Shown: positions 12,301-24,096, counted from the stretch's first letter. The stretch is DNA of 64,000 nt from Engraulis encrasicolus (GCF_034702125.1 NC_085875.1:47189270-47253269); one strand, 5' to 3'. A program made the numbers and translations. Notes: generated by a model not told the origin, from the letters alone.

Positions 12301-15300
12301 TTGTTAATGGCACATCAATGTAAACACCAGGTTGGCGGACTGGGTGGAAAGGTGGCAGTTGGGGAGCGGGGTCAGCGTCATGGTAGCTCCTGTATGGATG
12401 AACAGCTGGTTGATGGGCAGCTCTCCCTCTCCCTCTCCCTCTCCCTCTCCCTCGTCCCCTCGCTGCACCTGGACGCTCGGGCATCCTGTCAGGTTCTGGC
12501 CCATCTTCCTCAGAATCAGAGGAATCGGAGAGGGGCTGAGGCCGAGTCAGGTTCAAGGGAAGATGTTGAATTCTAGATGTTGAGATAAACACACACACAC
12601 ACACACATTGGTTATTCAAAGGGCAAATTCTGTCAGAGTTGCAACTGAGCCCACATGTTATGGCACTCTCAAAGAGCAAAAATGAGACATTGATGTTGAT
12701 ACAAAACATAACAGTTATTCCTTGATTGTTTATTATTTTATCTAGACTTTCCCAAATTGACACAAACAATTCTGCAATGTGCTGACTAAGGCCTAATCTA
12801 AATTCACTCCCAGGGATGTTTTTTTTTAATCCCCATAGGCTATAAATAGTTTTAGTTGTAAATTAAAGAAAGCAGAGCAGATACGCTACACAAAGTCAGC
12901 CACAATGTTACAAGCAATACATGTCTGTGGGTACAAGGCTAACATGAGTGCCTAAAACACAGGCTGAACCCTGAAGAACGTACACAGCTTTCACTCGTGA
13001 CAACTTACTCAGCTTTCGCTCGCGAGATGAAGCGAGGTAAACAGTGGTACTAAGTGTCGCGAAACTTCGATTGATTTTTTTAGTTGTAATACAGTCCGTG
13101 TGCACAGTACATACAAAGTCGTCTGCTCAGACTGTTTCCATGTAAATAATGCTGTTTTGTGAAGCTGCAAGTAAAGCTAGCCACCATACAACAGCTGACT
13201 GACAGGCGAGCCTTGTTTATTGGGCTGTCTCACTCACAAGAGACAAAGCAAGATAACCATCTAAAAAACAAACAAATTTCCGGTTATTGTAGTTGTAATT
13301 CAATCCGTTAAGACACTACATGTAAAACGCAGTCTGTCCAGACTGTTATCCCATGTAATCAAACATTGTTGTGAGGCTGCACGTAAGCTAGCCAAACAAA
13401 ACAGCTGACTAACCATTTACTCGACAGAGTCTTTCACGAGCGAGTGGCATAAGCTGAGGTAAACAGTGGTATAAAACGACAAACTCTCTGTTTAGTTTAG
13501 TTGTAATGCAATCCGTAAAGACACTACATGCAAAACACAGTCTGTCCAGACTGTTATCCTATACCTAATCAAATATTTTAGTGAGGCTGCAGCAGGTACA
13601 CAACACAGCTGACTGAACCATTTACTCGGCCAAGTCTTTCACGAGCGAGTGAGATAAACTGAGGGAAATAGCGGCATAAAAAGACAAAATCTCGATTTAT
13701 TTTACTTGTACTGCTATCCGTTAACACCCTGCATGCAAAACACAGTCTTTCCAGACTGTTATACCATGTAATCAAACATTTTTGCGAGCCTGCCGCCGGC
13801 AAGCTAGCCATTACAAACCAGCTGACTGACTAGCAGCTGACTGACTACCATTTGCCTCGTCTGTTACGTTACGAACGAGATAAAGCCAGATAAACAGTGG
13901 TGTAAAAAGACACAACATCTCAGTTTGTTTTAGTTGTAAAATAGTCCGTAAAGACACTACACATACAACAGTCTGTCTAGAGTCTGTCTATCCCATGTAA
14001 TCATGTTTTTATGAAGCTGCAGCTTGACTCGAAAACACAAGCAGAACATCGAAAAAGTTTTTAGCTCTACTCACTCTGTCTCCTCTTCGTCGGAGTCCGG
14101 CATAAGTTGACGATCCAAGTCATATTCTTCCCCACTCGATATCCCACCAGTTTGGCTATCTTCACTGCCACTATCCGGTGTGTGATGTAGAGAACATATT
14201 TCGGCCACTTCAGAGGCAGAGAAACCTTGACGAGAAGTCATGTTTAGCTACTCGCGTTGCTTACAGCTGACAGTAGCCGGCTGTCAAATGAAGGCGGGAG
14301 ATAGGCGGTGCTTTACGACATTTGATGTTTATACACTCCAGCCAATAGGCTATCAAATCGATGTAAAGCACTCAGGAGTGATTGGCCAATTGTTGCCAAC
14401 ATGTGTTAATGTTTATCTCATCGGTGAGGTTAAATATATAAGTTAAAAAACGGCGAAGAAGCCGTGGTTCGAAATCGAACCATATTTAAGCGTGCCGTCG
14501 CCAAAGGGTTAACAGTATTTTCTATTGTAGAAAATACAGAGATTGACACGTCATGTTTTAGCCACGCCACGCCACGCATCATGTTGATAGCACAATGACC
14601 TAGTGTTGGGTGCGACCAATAGTGATCCAGGGTTTGGGTCAAAGTTGGGTTGTTGTTGACCCAGTATTTTTTAGAGTGTAGACACGCCACGCCACGCCAT
14701 GCCACGCCATATAGTCTAACACTGGTCTCGATTCTAAAATAGACTCAAAATATTCTTCTACATCCCCTATATTTACTAGATACAATCTCTAGCCTCCATG
14801 TCACCCTGGTGCTGTAGGCATATGTTAGTGGTGTCAACAATGATCGTTTTGGCGATCCAAATCGATGCGGGGCATGGACAATCCAGAATCGATCCGGCAA
14901 GTTCCAGAATCGATCCGGCATTTTTAAGTTTCAATTACTTCCTTGGATATTTCAGGAGCAAATGAATGTTAAATTCAATAAAAGCACTTCAAAACATTGC
15001 AAGACTGATACAGACTGATACAGAAAACAGCCAATAAATTGTTGCTCAGTATCTGACTACTTGCCTCATCATGACTGATTAAACATTTGCTTTGCTTTCA
15101 GTAGAAATGTAATGCAATGCAATGCATTTGAGAATTGAATCGGATCGAAACGAATCGCTACCTCCCGAATCGTGATCGAATCGGATCGTGAGGGCAGTGC
15201 CGATCCACACCACTAGCATATGTACAGTAGAATAAACGACTACATTAGCACCTGTGGTAGACTCATGGACCCTGACACTTCCTCAAACAATTATGCCCAT

Positions 15301-18300
15301 AGTACATCCACACTAGAAATACAATCAGAATAGACGTAGAAAACAGTGGAAATCATCCATTACACGTGATTGAACTTATTCTCAGTCAAACTCATCTACG
15401 TATGTAAATGATTTTGGTAGGTTCTGGTCAGTGGAAAAACAGACTTTAGTGGTAGGTAAGTCTGTTTATTGAAATAATAGTTTATGTATGGTTTTGTTTT
15501 AACATGTGCAGGAGGTGATTCTACAGTCAGATGCTACAGAGTGGCTGTAGTGAGTCTGGGGCTGCTGTGTGTTCTGCTGACGGCCACCATTATATCAGTG
15601 GCCATCAAAGGAACTGCGGAGAGAAAGCAGCTACAAGATGAAATACAATTCAGTTACAACAACCTGACCCAGGAAAAAGACCAACTGCAGGCAACAATCA
15701 CCATCCTGACCCAAGAGAAAGACCAGTTAGAAGAACGAAACAGCGCTCTGGCCCAACAAATCACCAAGCTGTTTAAAAGCATCTGTAAGTAGGCTATTTT
15801 GGCATGCTATGTGTATACAGCTTTGGTTACTACTAGCGTTTTGTAAACACAGCGGTGTAGTGGAACATTTCAGAGAGATTTTTAGATTTTTTTTGTTGAC
15901 TGTATAAGCCGCTGTATCAGTCGGTCGGACACTCTTTTGCTTTTCTATGCTGAGCAATAGAACTACAGTATATGAGAGATGTGAAATCTGGCACACTGAT
16001 CCTGGTCCCTTGGCTCTTATCAGCAGGTTTGTCACAAACCCTGTAGTCCCACCAACTGATCAGAGTGGGAGGTACATTTCTGCACATAACATGCCATCAA
16101 GTCGCTCTAGATACTCCCAGTCAAGATTGTTCTCCGTTGTGGTACCCAAGTGGTGGAACGGTCTCCCAGAGGCAGCAAGACTAAGCACATCTCTTGCAGC
16201 CTTCAAGAAACAACTGAAGACCTTCCTCTTTCAAGAGAATCTACTAGACTAATGCTTGAACTGGCCTTGCCCCAGGGCAGACTCCTGACATGATGTTTAG
16301 TTTAGTTTAGTTTGCGTGTGTGTACTCGTTATTTACTCTTTAATTAAAAAAAAAAAAAACTAACCCCTCTGCAACTGCACTTGTTGTTCTGTATATCTCC
16401 TGTGCACATTGTATTTGCTTGTGATGTTGGCTTGAATATGTCCTGTTTTGAAAGTCGCTTTGGTTATAAAGCGTCTGCCAAATGCAATATAATAAAAACT
16501 TAACCCACATCCAATTTTCAAAAATGTGGTATCCCTGGAATCCTTGTGTCAAGCCCAGTTCAATGTACCCTAGACATATGTTTTACTCCTAGATATATTT
16601 TCTTATATTTCAGATTTTTTTTTCTTCAATATGCTTAATCTGTGACTGCTAATCAAAGACGCCAAGCAGGAACTCAGCTCATATTTCATCAGATCGCAAC
16701 AAAACGTGGCAGCATTACGCTATGGAACTTCCCAAGGTTAAAGGTGCATTTCAGCATGAAATGCCCAATAATGACCAAAAACTAATTTTGGCTCATATCT
16801 CTTGAATAGTCCAGCGGATGGGACACACAAAAGGGCCTTATCGTGCACTTTTGAGTAAAAGCATGAAAATCGGTACACATATCCTTCTTGATATGCTGAT
16901 TAATGTTAGCGTTGGAGGCGTCGCGAAAAATGCATCGTTTTCAAGATGGCCGCCAAATTCAATATGGCCGACCCATATTAATGAATCTACCTGATATTTG
17001 GTAGTAAAAGCATGAAAATCGGTACACATATCCTTCTTGATATGCTGATTAATATTAGCATTGGAGATGTAGCGAAAAATGCATTGTTTTCAAGATGGCC
17101 GCCAAATCCAGTATGGCCGACCCATATTAATGAATCTACCTGACACTTGGTATTAAAAGCATGAAAATTGGTACATATATCATTCTTGATATGCTGATTA
17201 ATATTAGCATTGGAGGCGTTGCGAAAAATTTAGCATTTTAAAGATGGCCGCCAAATCCAATATGGCCTACCCATATTAATGAATCTTCTTGACACTTGGT
17301 ATTAAAAGCATGAAAATCGGTACACATATCATTCTTGATATGCTGATAAATATTACCATTGGAGGCATTGCTAAAAATGCTGTATTTTAAAGATGGCCGC
17401 CACATCCATTATGGCCAACCCATATTAATGAAACTACCTGACAGTTTGTAGTAAAGGCATGGAAATTTGTGCACAGTTACTTTTTTATATTTTGATTGAT
17501 AAAAGAACTCGATACTTTGCAAAAAAGTTTACATTTCAAGATGGCTGCCAAATCAGATATGGCAAACGCATTTTAATAAATCCTTCAGGCACTTTTAGTA
17601 AAACCATGGAAACTGGTGCACATTTACTTCTTGATGTGTTCATTAATATTAGAAATTGAGGCATTGTGGGGAAAAAACACATTTTAAAAATGGCCAACTA
17701 AGATAGTGTTTATAAGAAAATACATATTTTTCTACAAAAATATTTTGGCATTGCATATAATTAACACTCACAAAATACCATTGAAAATGATTAAACATTA
17801 TTGGCATGTTATCAGATGAAGTGATGCATATGTTATGGTTTTGCCCAAACTGTGTCTGCCACCACCACAATAGATTATTTTCTGCAATGTGATAACTTAA
17901 GAATAGGTGCAAGAGTTTGCACCACCTCTTGTGTTCTACCACTCTATAATAGGTACATGAATTGAAGTGTTAAAGCCTTACACTTTGAAGATTGTTGACT
18001 TTGTTTGCATTATAGGTTTTGTACAGATGGACAGATATGTATGAAATGTTCTCTGCTAATACTCTTCAATCGGTACACTGATTGCATTCTTGAGGCCTCA
18101 AATAGGTAATACGGCAGTAGCGTTATGTACAAATCCAAGACTTTTGAGGGGCTTGTGGGATGTACAGCACCTCTAGCGCTTAGTGATAACTGCATAGGCC
18201 TTGTACAAATTCCAAAAGGGCCAGGATTTCAAGATTGCTAGACAGAAAGTTAACTTGATTTGTTAATTCATGGACATTTTATGATTGCTTACTTCAAAGA

Positions 18301-20811
18301 AACTAATTGTTGATGACTACTTCTAGCTGCACAAGGTTTTCAAACAAACTGCAATCTTGCACCCAATGCAAGTTGTATGGTAAGCTTATATCTTGCCTGG
18401 TTAACACAAGTTGATCTCACAAGTGATATAATCTGGTGGTTATGCAATTTCTCATAGTAAAGTTGTGATTTACGATTGCCCATGGCAGTTTATAGGTCGT
18501 TAAGAATGTGGTATTTGGCATATGTGTAGCCCATATCCAATCATGTCAGTTGTATCTATTCAAACAAACTGCAGCCATCGCCTTTAACCCCCTACTCTTT
18601 CTCCTGATTGCACCCCAAGATCTGGTACCCTCACTGAGGGATGGAATCCATGATACATTTCAGATCAGAACAATTGTGTAAAGTAGTAGGATTTCACAGG
18701 TTATGGTATATACTATGGCCAACATCAATCAAACTGCCAATAATGCCTAATTAAAAGATTGACATAAACTTTGAATAAATGGTGAATGGCACAGTTGGAA
18801 CATGATGGCCATCAAAAAGTCAACTCAGGGTATGTAAAATATAACTTGAGTGAAAAGTTTACATGTACAGTATTAGGATTCATTTCTAAACCAGGATAAT
18901 GATGTGAAGATTTGGCGTGTGTGTGTATGTGTCTGTCTGTCTGTCTCTGTGTCTGTGTCTGTGTCTGTGTCTGTGTCACGCGTGACAACCGGTGCCGTAC
19001 GGCAGTCTGCACACTGTGCACAGCTGGTGTGTGAATGTGTATGTATGCGTGTATGTCTTTTTTTTAAAGCGCTTTGAGTAAACTTCATAGTTGTGATACT
19101 GTGCTACATAAATACATACTGCAATGTATTGTATTGTAATATGGGTCAGTCATATTTGATTTTCGTTCATGGCCCCTAATATGAATAAGCATCTAATGTA
19201 AAGAAGTAACTATGTGTACCAATTGTCATGCTTTTACCAAAAATTACCAGGTAGTTAATATGGGCTGGCCATATTTTATTTGGCGGCCATCTTGAAAACA
19301 ATGGGTTTTTTTTCCCGCGACGCCTCCAATGCTAATATTAATCAGCATATCAAGGACATGTGTACCGATTTTCATGCTTTTACCACCAAGTGTCAGGTAG
19401 ATTCATTAATATGGGTTGGTCATATTGGATTTGGCGGCCATCTTGAAAACGATGACTTTTTTGTGACTCCTCCAATGCTAATGTTAAACAGCATATCAAG
19501 AAGGATATGTGGACCGATTTTCATGCTTTTACTACCAAGTCTCAGGTAGATTCATTAATATCGGTCTGTCTTATTGGATTTGGCGGCCATCTTGAAAACG
19601 ATGAATTTTGCGCAACGCCTCCAACGCTAAACTTAATCAGCATATTAAGAAGGATATGTGTACCGATTTTCATGCCTTTACCACCAAGTGTTAGGTAGAT
19701 AGGTAGATTCATAAATATGAATTGGCCATATTGGATTTGGCGGCCATCTTGAAAATTAATACATTTTTCATGACCCCTCCAATGCTAATGTTAATCAGCA
19801 TATCAAGAAGGTTATGTGTACCGATTTTCATGCTTTTACTACAAAGTGTCAGGTAGATTCATTAATATGGGTCGGCCATATTGGATTTGGCGGCCATCTT
19901 GAAAACGATGCATTTTTCGCGACGCCTCCAACGCTAACATTAATCAGCATATCAAGAAGGATATGTGTATCGATTTTCATGCTTTTACTCAAAAGTGCAC
20001 GATCAAATCACCCATCCGCTGGACTAGAAGTGTTTTGGTTGGCAATAAAATCCAGTTCCTGTAGTTCTAGGTTCTTCCATTGATGGCACTAACATTGTTG
20101 CTCTGGTTTCTTTTATTCACATGCAAGCAACTATTTAAGACCACTCTGGAAGGTCTCTCCTTTGGAAACCGTTTAGATTTTTTTGAGTGTTTGCCCACGA
20201 CTTTGCTGTTTCTATTCAACTTTATATACACTGGCACCTTAAAATGACACTTTTTCACTGTGACAGTGCATTTGTCCAGACCAAACATAATAAACAACCA
20301 TTTCTTAATTATTACAGGTGAGTGGAAGTGTTTTGGTTCAAGTCGTTACTACATATCCAGCGACAAGAGAAATTGGGCAGACAGCCAACAGCATTGCATG
20401 GATCTAGGGGGTGATCTGGTGATCATTGACAGTCAGGAGGAACAAGAATTTATCCTCGAACAAATAAAGTCTATCTATGCCGAGACAAGAGCCTGGATTG
20501 GTCTCAGTGATTTGGAGACTGAGGGTGTCTGGAAATGGGTAGATGGCAAACATCTGGACAACAATGGCAGGTAAGACAGAACTGAAAATGCAATATTATC
20601 AAATTGTGCCATATTAATAGATATTACAATAAGAAAGTGTGAGAGCACAGTTTGAGTCTCTTTTCCTGATTTCAGGTACTGGGTGAAAGGGGAGCCAAAT
20701 GACAGCGGAGGGTATGAGGACTGTGCAGAGATATTTGGCGGATGGGGAGGATGGAATGATAGACCCTATAAGATGAAAATGTATTATATCTGTGAAAGGC
20801 AAACCAGTTAA
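9311..20811 (+). CDS. C-type lectin receptor A (CD209/CLEC4-like)
   Basis: Predicted type II membrane receptor of 265 residues, a cell-surface glycan-binding protein by family. Coding exons: 9311-9446, 15512-15784, 20318-20570, 20676-20811, intron phases 1, 1, 2. The acidic tail has two tyrosines (DQIYGNV, DGVYAN). Membrane segment is about residues 56-76. The stalk has two LTQEKDQL coiled-coil units and an NLT glycosylation sequon. The lectin domain (about 137-265) has QHCMDLGG, WIGL, EPN at 227-229 and WND at 247-249, as in mannose-type calcium sites. Odd points: the cysteine expected three residues after WND is Tyr252 (TAT, 20767-20769), leaving its partner Cys237 unpaired, and the domain opens with CEWKC. 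Intron 1 contains a piggyBac copy and intron 2 a 3.2 kb inverted repeat. The start ATG is the first in frame with the acidic tail. Pairing of exon 1 across a 6 kb intron rests on phase and on similarity to gene B. Confidence 0.82.
10784..14241 (-). CDS. PiggyBac transposase (PGBD4-like), two exons, intact
   Basis: Exon 1 is 14241-14075 and exon 2 is 12572-10784, joined in phase 2 across an intron with GTGAGT donor and CTAG acceptor, giving 651 residues. Exon 1 encodes an acidic N-terminus (EDSQTGGISSGEEYDLD). Exon 2 continues with a Ser/Asp/Glu-rich stretch and an RGRGRG tract encoded by a GGGAGA-type repeat (12413-12453). The DDE_Tnp_1_7 domain follows, with the three catalytic aspartates of the family in VDERM (Asp292), YFDNFY (Asp372) and NGVDRSDQ (Asp487). 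A Cys/His-rich C-terminal finger lies at about 596-630. The enzyme cuts and pastes at TTAA sites. No stop or frameshift is visible, so it may be a recent or still active copy. It sits antisense in intron 1 of lectin A. The usual alternative, a single-exon start further upstream at 12769, gives a hydrophobic non-family N-terminus and is less likely. Confidence 0.88.
12413..12453. repeat. GGGAGA-type tract coding for RGRGRG
   Basis: A run of CTCTCCCTCTCC on the plus strand encodes alternating Arg-Gly within the transposase N-terminal region. Its copy number probably varies between copies of the element. Confidence 0.8.
12589..12607. repeat. (CA)n next to the transposase splice acceptor
   Basis: About 9 CA units on the plus strand. 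On the coding strand this is a GT tract just upstream of the inferred transposase acceptor at 12573-12574. Confidence 0.85.
12950..14030. repeat. ~210 bp tandem repeat, about five copies
   Basis: The word GTCTGTCCAGACTGTT and close variants recur at about 13120, 13331, 13541, 13744 and 13967, so the period is about 203-223 bases. Each unit also carries GGTAAACAGTGGT, ACAGCTGACTGA and a TTAGTTGTAAT word. The array fills the intron of the piggyBac transposase and reaches almost to its first exon. It is probably part of the element. Confidence 0.85.
14826..15215. mobile_element. hAT-type MITE with perfect 8 bp target duplication
   Basis: The 390 bp unit starts TAGTGGTGTCAAC and ends CCACACCACTA, which form a terminal inverted repeat. 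It is flanked by an identical 8 bp direct repeat GCATATGT (14818-14825 and 15216-15223). The interior is rich in GAATCGATCCGG-like words. There is no coding capacity, so it is non-autonomous. The perfect duplication suggests a fairly recent insertion into intron 1 of lectin A. Confidence 0.9.
15900..16510 (+). mobile_element. 3' end of a LINE retrotransposon (L2/Rex-like)
   Basis: The open frame 15947-16252 reads as the C-terminal end of a non-LTR reverse transcriptase, with SRYSQSRLFSVVVPKWWNGL followed by LPEAARLSTSLAAFKKQLKTF. This is followed by a 3' tail with TTATAAAGCGTCTGCCAAATG, typical of fish LINEs. Only this 5'-truncated end is present, inside intron 2 of lectin A. A second tail of the same family is at 61715-61855. 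Confidence 0.75.
16808..20029. repeat. 3.2 kb inverted repeat of ~150 bp tandem units
   Basis: Six copies of a roughly 149 bp unit start at about 16859, 17008, 17158, 17307, 17457 and 17603. The same unit recurs about six times in reverse orientation from about 19200 to 20000 (for example near 19361, 19510, 19657, 19817, 19967). Each unit holds GCATGAAAATCGGTACACAT, TTGATATGCTGATTAATATT and AAGATGGCCGCCAAAT. Both outer ends carry GTCCAGCGGATG (16810 and its complement near 20020). Copies degrade toward the middle. The 1.5 kb centre (17700-19190) has no gene. The whole lies in intron 2 of lectin A and could fold into a very long hairpin. Confidence 0.85.
18918..19140 (+). repeat. (GTGTCT)n tract and SINE/LINE tail
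   Basis: A TGTGTC/TGTCTG microsatellite (about 18918-18976) is followed by a block ending in AAAGCGCTTTGAGTAAACTT and GATACTGTGCTACATAAATA. A closely related block is at 53675-53830 in a TMEM62 intron, so this is a dispersed retroposon 3' end. Confidence 0.7.
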
Positions 20812-20997
20812 AACATCTCTATGCTCACATTTTTTTAAGGCTTTTGGCACCGTTGGAAACCTCTGCTCCTACTTTGTTCAGTAGCCTAGTGTGCATGTTA
20901 TATTGTTGCCGTTAAGAAACGCAACAAAGTAGAGTAAACCCTTCTCATTTAACAGCGGAAAAAGTTTCAAAGTTACATGAGCTACTTCCGTCATCCA

Positions 20998-21063
20998 AAA
21001 ATATGCACTATATGTGAAAAGCACACCAGTTAAAACATCTCTATGAATTTTTGAAGGCTTTAG
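20998..21063 (+). pseudogene. Duplicated 3' end of lectin A last exon
   Basis: About 66 bases match the last codons, stop and first 3' UTR bases of gene A (20778-20846). The shared word ACCAGTTAAAACATCTCTAT spans the stop codon. The copy reads C-T-I-C-E-K-H-T-S then TAA. It lies about 190 bases after the real stop and has no upstream lectin sequence, so it is a decayed tandem duplicate or a possible alternative terminus. Confidence 0.7.
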
Positions 21064-21468
21064 CGCATCTTAAATATATACATTAAAGTGTTATGCTTGG
21101 TATGTCAACTCAGTAGAAGTACAGTGTTTTTGCCATATTACAAATATAGATGTTCATTTTGTATTGTTGTATCTATTGTGTATCTATTGTATTGTCAATA
21201 GATAATGTTGTATTTCATAATAGGCCTACCTTGTCAGTGACATAGCCATGGATATTTGTTTGTGTATGCCTGACCTCTGCTGGTCTATGTGTGCAATATT
21301 TTGTTTAGGCTATAAAGACAACAGTGATGGGCAGACTAAAAAGCTTCCCATTATTATTTTTTACAGCTACATTACATTTCGAGCCCTTACAACCCTTCCT
21401 CACTGTAATAAAAGATAATAACAGGAGTGGATGTGTGGTGTGCAGATCGGCTTTGTCTGCACAGTTTA

Positions 21469-21811
21469 GGGTGCTGTTTATACATACCTGGGTATTTTGA
21501 TAAACGAACATTTTGCTTAGCGAAATATTTTCGTTCACATCAAAGGCAAATACGCATACATGTGCTGTTGAGAGCTGTCATAAATACGTTAAGCCTGTGG
21601 GCCGTAAGTAGTGCCATTCAAGTAGGCTATCCGTTTATCTCTGTTTATATACAAACGCTAACCGGAGATTTAAAAAAATCTCCACTTTTGCCGGAGTTTT
21701 TTTGGAGCTTCGTTTATAGAGGGAAAACCTTCGTTTGTTTGTGAACGAAAGGCACATCCGAAGGGTAAGGTCTGCGTATATCAAAATACCCGGGTATGTA
21801 TAAACACCGCC
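21469..21811. mobile_element. MITE with ~33 bp terminal inverted repeats
   Basis: The left end GGGTGCTGTTTATACATACC and the right end (complement GGCGGTGTTTATACATACCC) pair over about 33 bases, continuing through GGGTATTTTGATA. Flanks are consistent with a TA target duplication. No transposase is present. It lies between lectin A and B. Confidence 0.8.
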
Positions 21812-23910
21812 TAGGTCTACTGTGACTTGTTTTGTATCCTGCGCCTGCTTTACACGTTTGCATGTGCATGATTATTTGGCTTTGTTATCTTGGTATCCAC
21901 GAGCCAGGTCCATGATGCTAACCCCACCACCCCTCCAGTACCATGTAGGCTACCCTACAGTACCACTTCATCCTGGATAATGAAGCCTTTTCCACTATGA
22001 TGTCGGACCAATTCTGTTTTGAAGAGAAGCAGTTTATATACGTCTACAGGTTTCAGGCAAAACTCTAAGTGTCCACAGTAGGCTGATTACGAGTTGTATT
22101 CCGTATGTATTTTGACTCCCTTTTCTGTTATTTTGCTATCTGATGATGATGTTAAGCTTTTGTAATTCTGACTGACACAGCTTGCATGGTCAACAGAGAG
22201 CCCCATAACACCGCCAAAAGTGAAAGTATGTGCGTCGCACCACCTCACAAAATCTTAACCACTTAACCTGTGGGCCTATATTTCACAGATATCCACAACC
22301 TAATATTTGACGATTCTAATCGTCTTTTATAAACTTTTACCAACGTTTACCAGCTTACAAAATTATGTCAGTTATGATGACAATCAATTTTATCATTGTC
22401 CACACAAGCAAGGCTACAGACTAGTATACCACTTTAGTTGTGTCTAGTGTGCTCCATACCTTCTCATCACATGAATATGCGCGGATTTGACTTTTGCCTC
22501 GGCTGCATGATAAATCCAGAAATTATTGAACTACCAGAGACCATTAGCAAAAATCATAACTGTACACAACTCTGGCGGCAAGCAGTTGCATGACTATGCC
22601 AACCAATCAGAATAGGTGTAGTGGACTCGTAGTGGACCTTTGTCAAAGTTCTTTCCTCGTACCCATACAATCTCTGCCTTTGTTGAAGCTCATACACAGG
22701 GTTGCCAGACAGGGCAGTCACAGCAGAATATTGCGCAAGGGCAAAGCGACTGCGCAATTGCATTCATTTCCGATACAATTCACAAATAACAATATTTTTT
22801 AAAGGTGCTGAGCTAGTGGGGCCCCAGCTAAGTCACGGTGGCCCCACTAAAAATACCCTAAACTCGCCCCTGGTTTATAGGTATACATGTATGCCATCGC
22901 TTCAGTTCTACTTATGGTCTCCATTAATTCCTACATTTTTTGTCTGGCCTAATAAGCTGTTGTCTTGTAGCCTGACTCTCGGCAGACCTGTAGTTCCGCA
23001 CAGCTTCATGAACTCCACTAGGACTGGTAGAGGGGGGTTTGGATTCATTTTCTGAAGGCATGACTACCATTTGTCCATCCCTGTCACCAACAAATTCCTT
23101 CAACACGGTGGAGTTGTGCAGAACTACAGTAGGTCTGTCGAGGGCCAGGCTAAAAGCTTCGTTCCGTTTGTAGTCCATGTCAAATTGTGCCCATCATGCT
23201 CTGTCTACTTTGCACCAGAGTACATAAGTGCGGCTTTTGGGTTAACCTTGAGACATCTAAGGGATTTTGTTTGCAGGACTTTTTGAGACTCTGTTTTGAT
23301 GATTGGACTGTGTGTCCTTGAGACTTCTGAGTGTTAGTTTCTAATACTCAGCAATAATTCTGATGTTTGCCTGTTCAGCACACTTGCCATATGCCGCAGT
23401 TCGAAAAAATATTTAAGAATACTTTCATTGAATTTACTGTACATGTGTTTCTCTATATTTGTATTCACTGCTTTACTAAATAAAGCTGACGCCTGCAGTA
23501 TACTAATCCTGTTTTACTGAGATGTTATTACTTCAATGGGCAGATGGAATTGTTAAACCGACTATTCTGTGATGTAGTGTGAGAAATAGTTACCAAAAAG
23601 CAACTCCTGTTGCAGCAGTACCAATCAGGGCTTCTGACAGCTTTGGCTGGGCCCAGGACAAAAATCACATGAAAAGGCCCCAACCAATATATATGCAATG
23701 TGCAAATTCGAAATCCATTGTTGTTGGGAGACTATTGTAAATAACAACAAAACACTATCATTTTCAAGACATCCGATTCTTATATAATATGGACAATAGT
23801 GCAAACATATTTGTTTTTCACTTCTGTAATCACAGGAGTTTTTGCGTGTCTTCTGGGTCCCTTTCAAGTGAGCATGGGCACAGAAGTACTGAATATGGTC
23901 AAGTATTCTT
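21812..23910. other. Intergenic between lectin A and B, mostly repeat debris
   Basis: The region 22800-22870 (GGGGCCCC...CTCGCCCCTG) and 23625-23680 look like ends of hAT-type elements. An AATAAA at about 23478 follows unrecognised sequence. No lectin exon could be found. Confidence 0.5.
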
Positions 23911-24096
23911 GGGGGCGCTTTGGTGCAGTGCGCAAAGCCCCACATATGCGCTTGCATGTCCAGGGGCACCCGGGTTCGAATTCGGCCTGGGTCATTTCCC
24001 ATCCCGACCTCATCTCTCTCTCCACACTCACTTCCTGTCTCTCTCCACTGTCCTATCTGAAATAAAGGCTCAAAATGCCAAAAAAATATCTTTTTA
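23911..24096 (+). mobile_element. tRNA-derived SINE
   Basis: Starts GGCGCTTTGGTGCAGTGCGC (A-box region) and has the B-box-like GGTTCGAATTC at about 23970. A CT-rich body with ACTTCCTGTCTCTCTCCACT follows, then an A-rich tail after AATAAAGGCTC. This is the usual layout of fish tRNA-derived SINEs. Confidence 0.8.

Larger units (their letters stand above)
10784..14508 (-). mobile_element. PiggyBac element with one recognised end
   Basis: Upstream of the transposase the element appears to end at 14508. Read on the minus strand the end is TTAA (14512-14509) followed by CCCTTTGGCGACGGC, which fits the TTAA target and CCC-start termini of piggyBac transposons. Just inside, at 14450-14490, lies an imperfect palindrome around GGTTCGAAATCGAACC. 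I could not find the matching terminus below 10784, so the left limit given is only the stop codon of the transposase. Confidence 0.7.

Noticed and set aside
12573..12769. Single-exon transposase start at 12769
   Set aside because: The extra N-terminal residues are hydrophobic and Cys-rich, include a CA-repeat-encoded CVCVCV run, and do not look like a piggyBac N-terminus. The two-exon model supplies an acidic N-terminus with correct splice signals and phase.
15727..16035. 102-codon minus-strand open frame in lectin A intron 2
   Set aside because: It overlaps the end of the stalk exon and a LINE fragment on the opposite strand and has no motif of its own.
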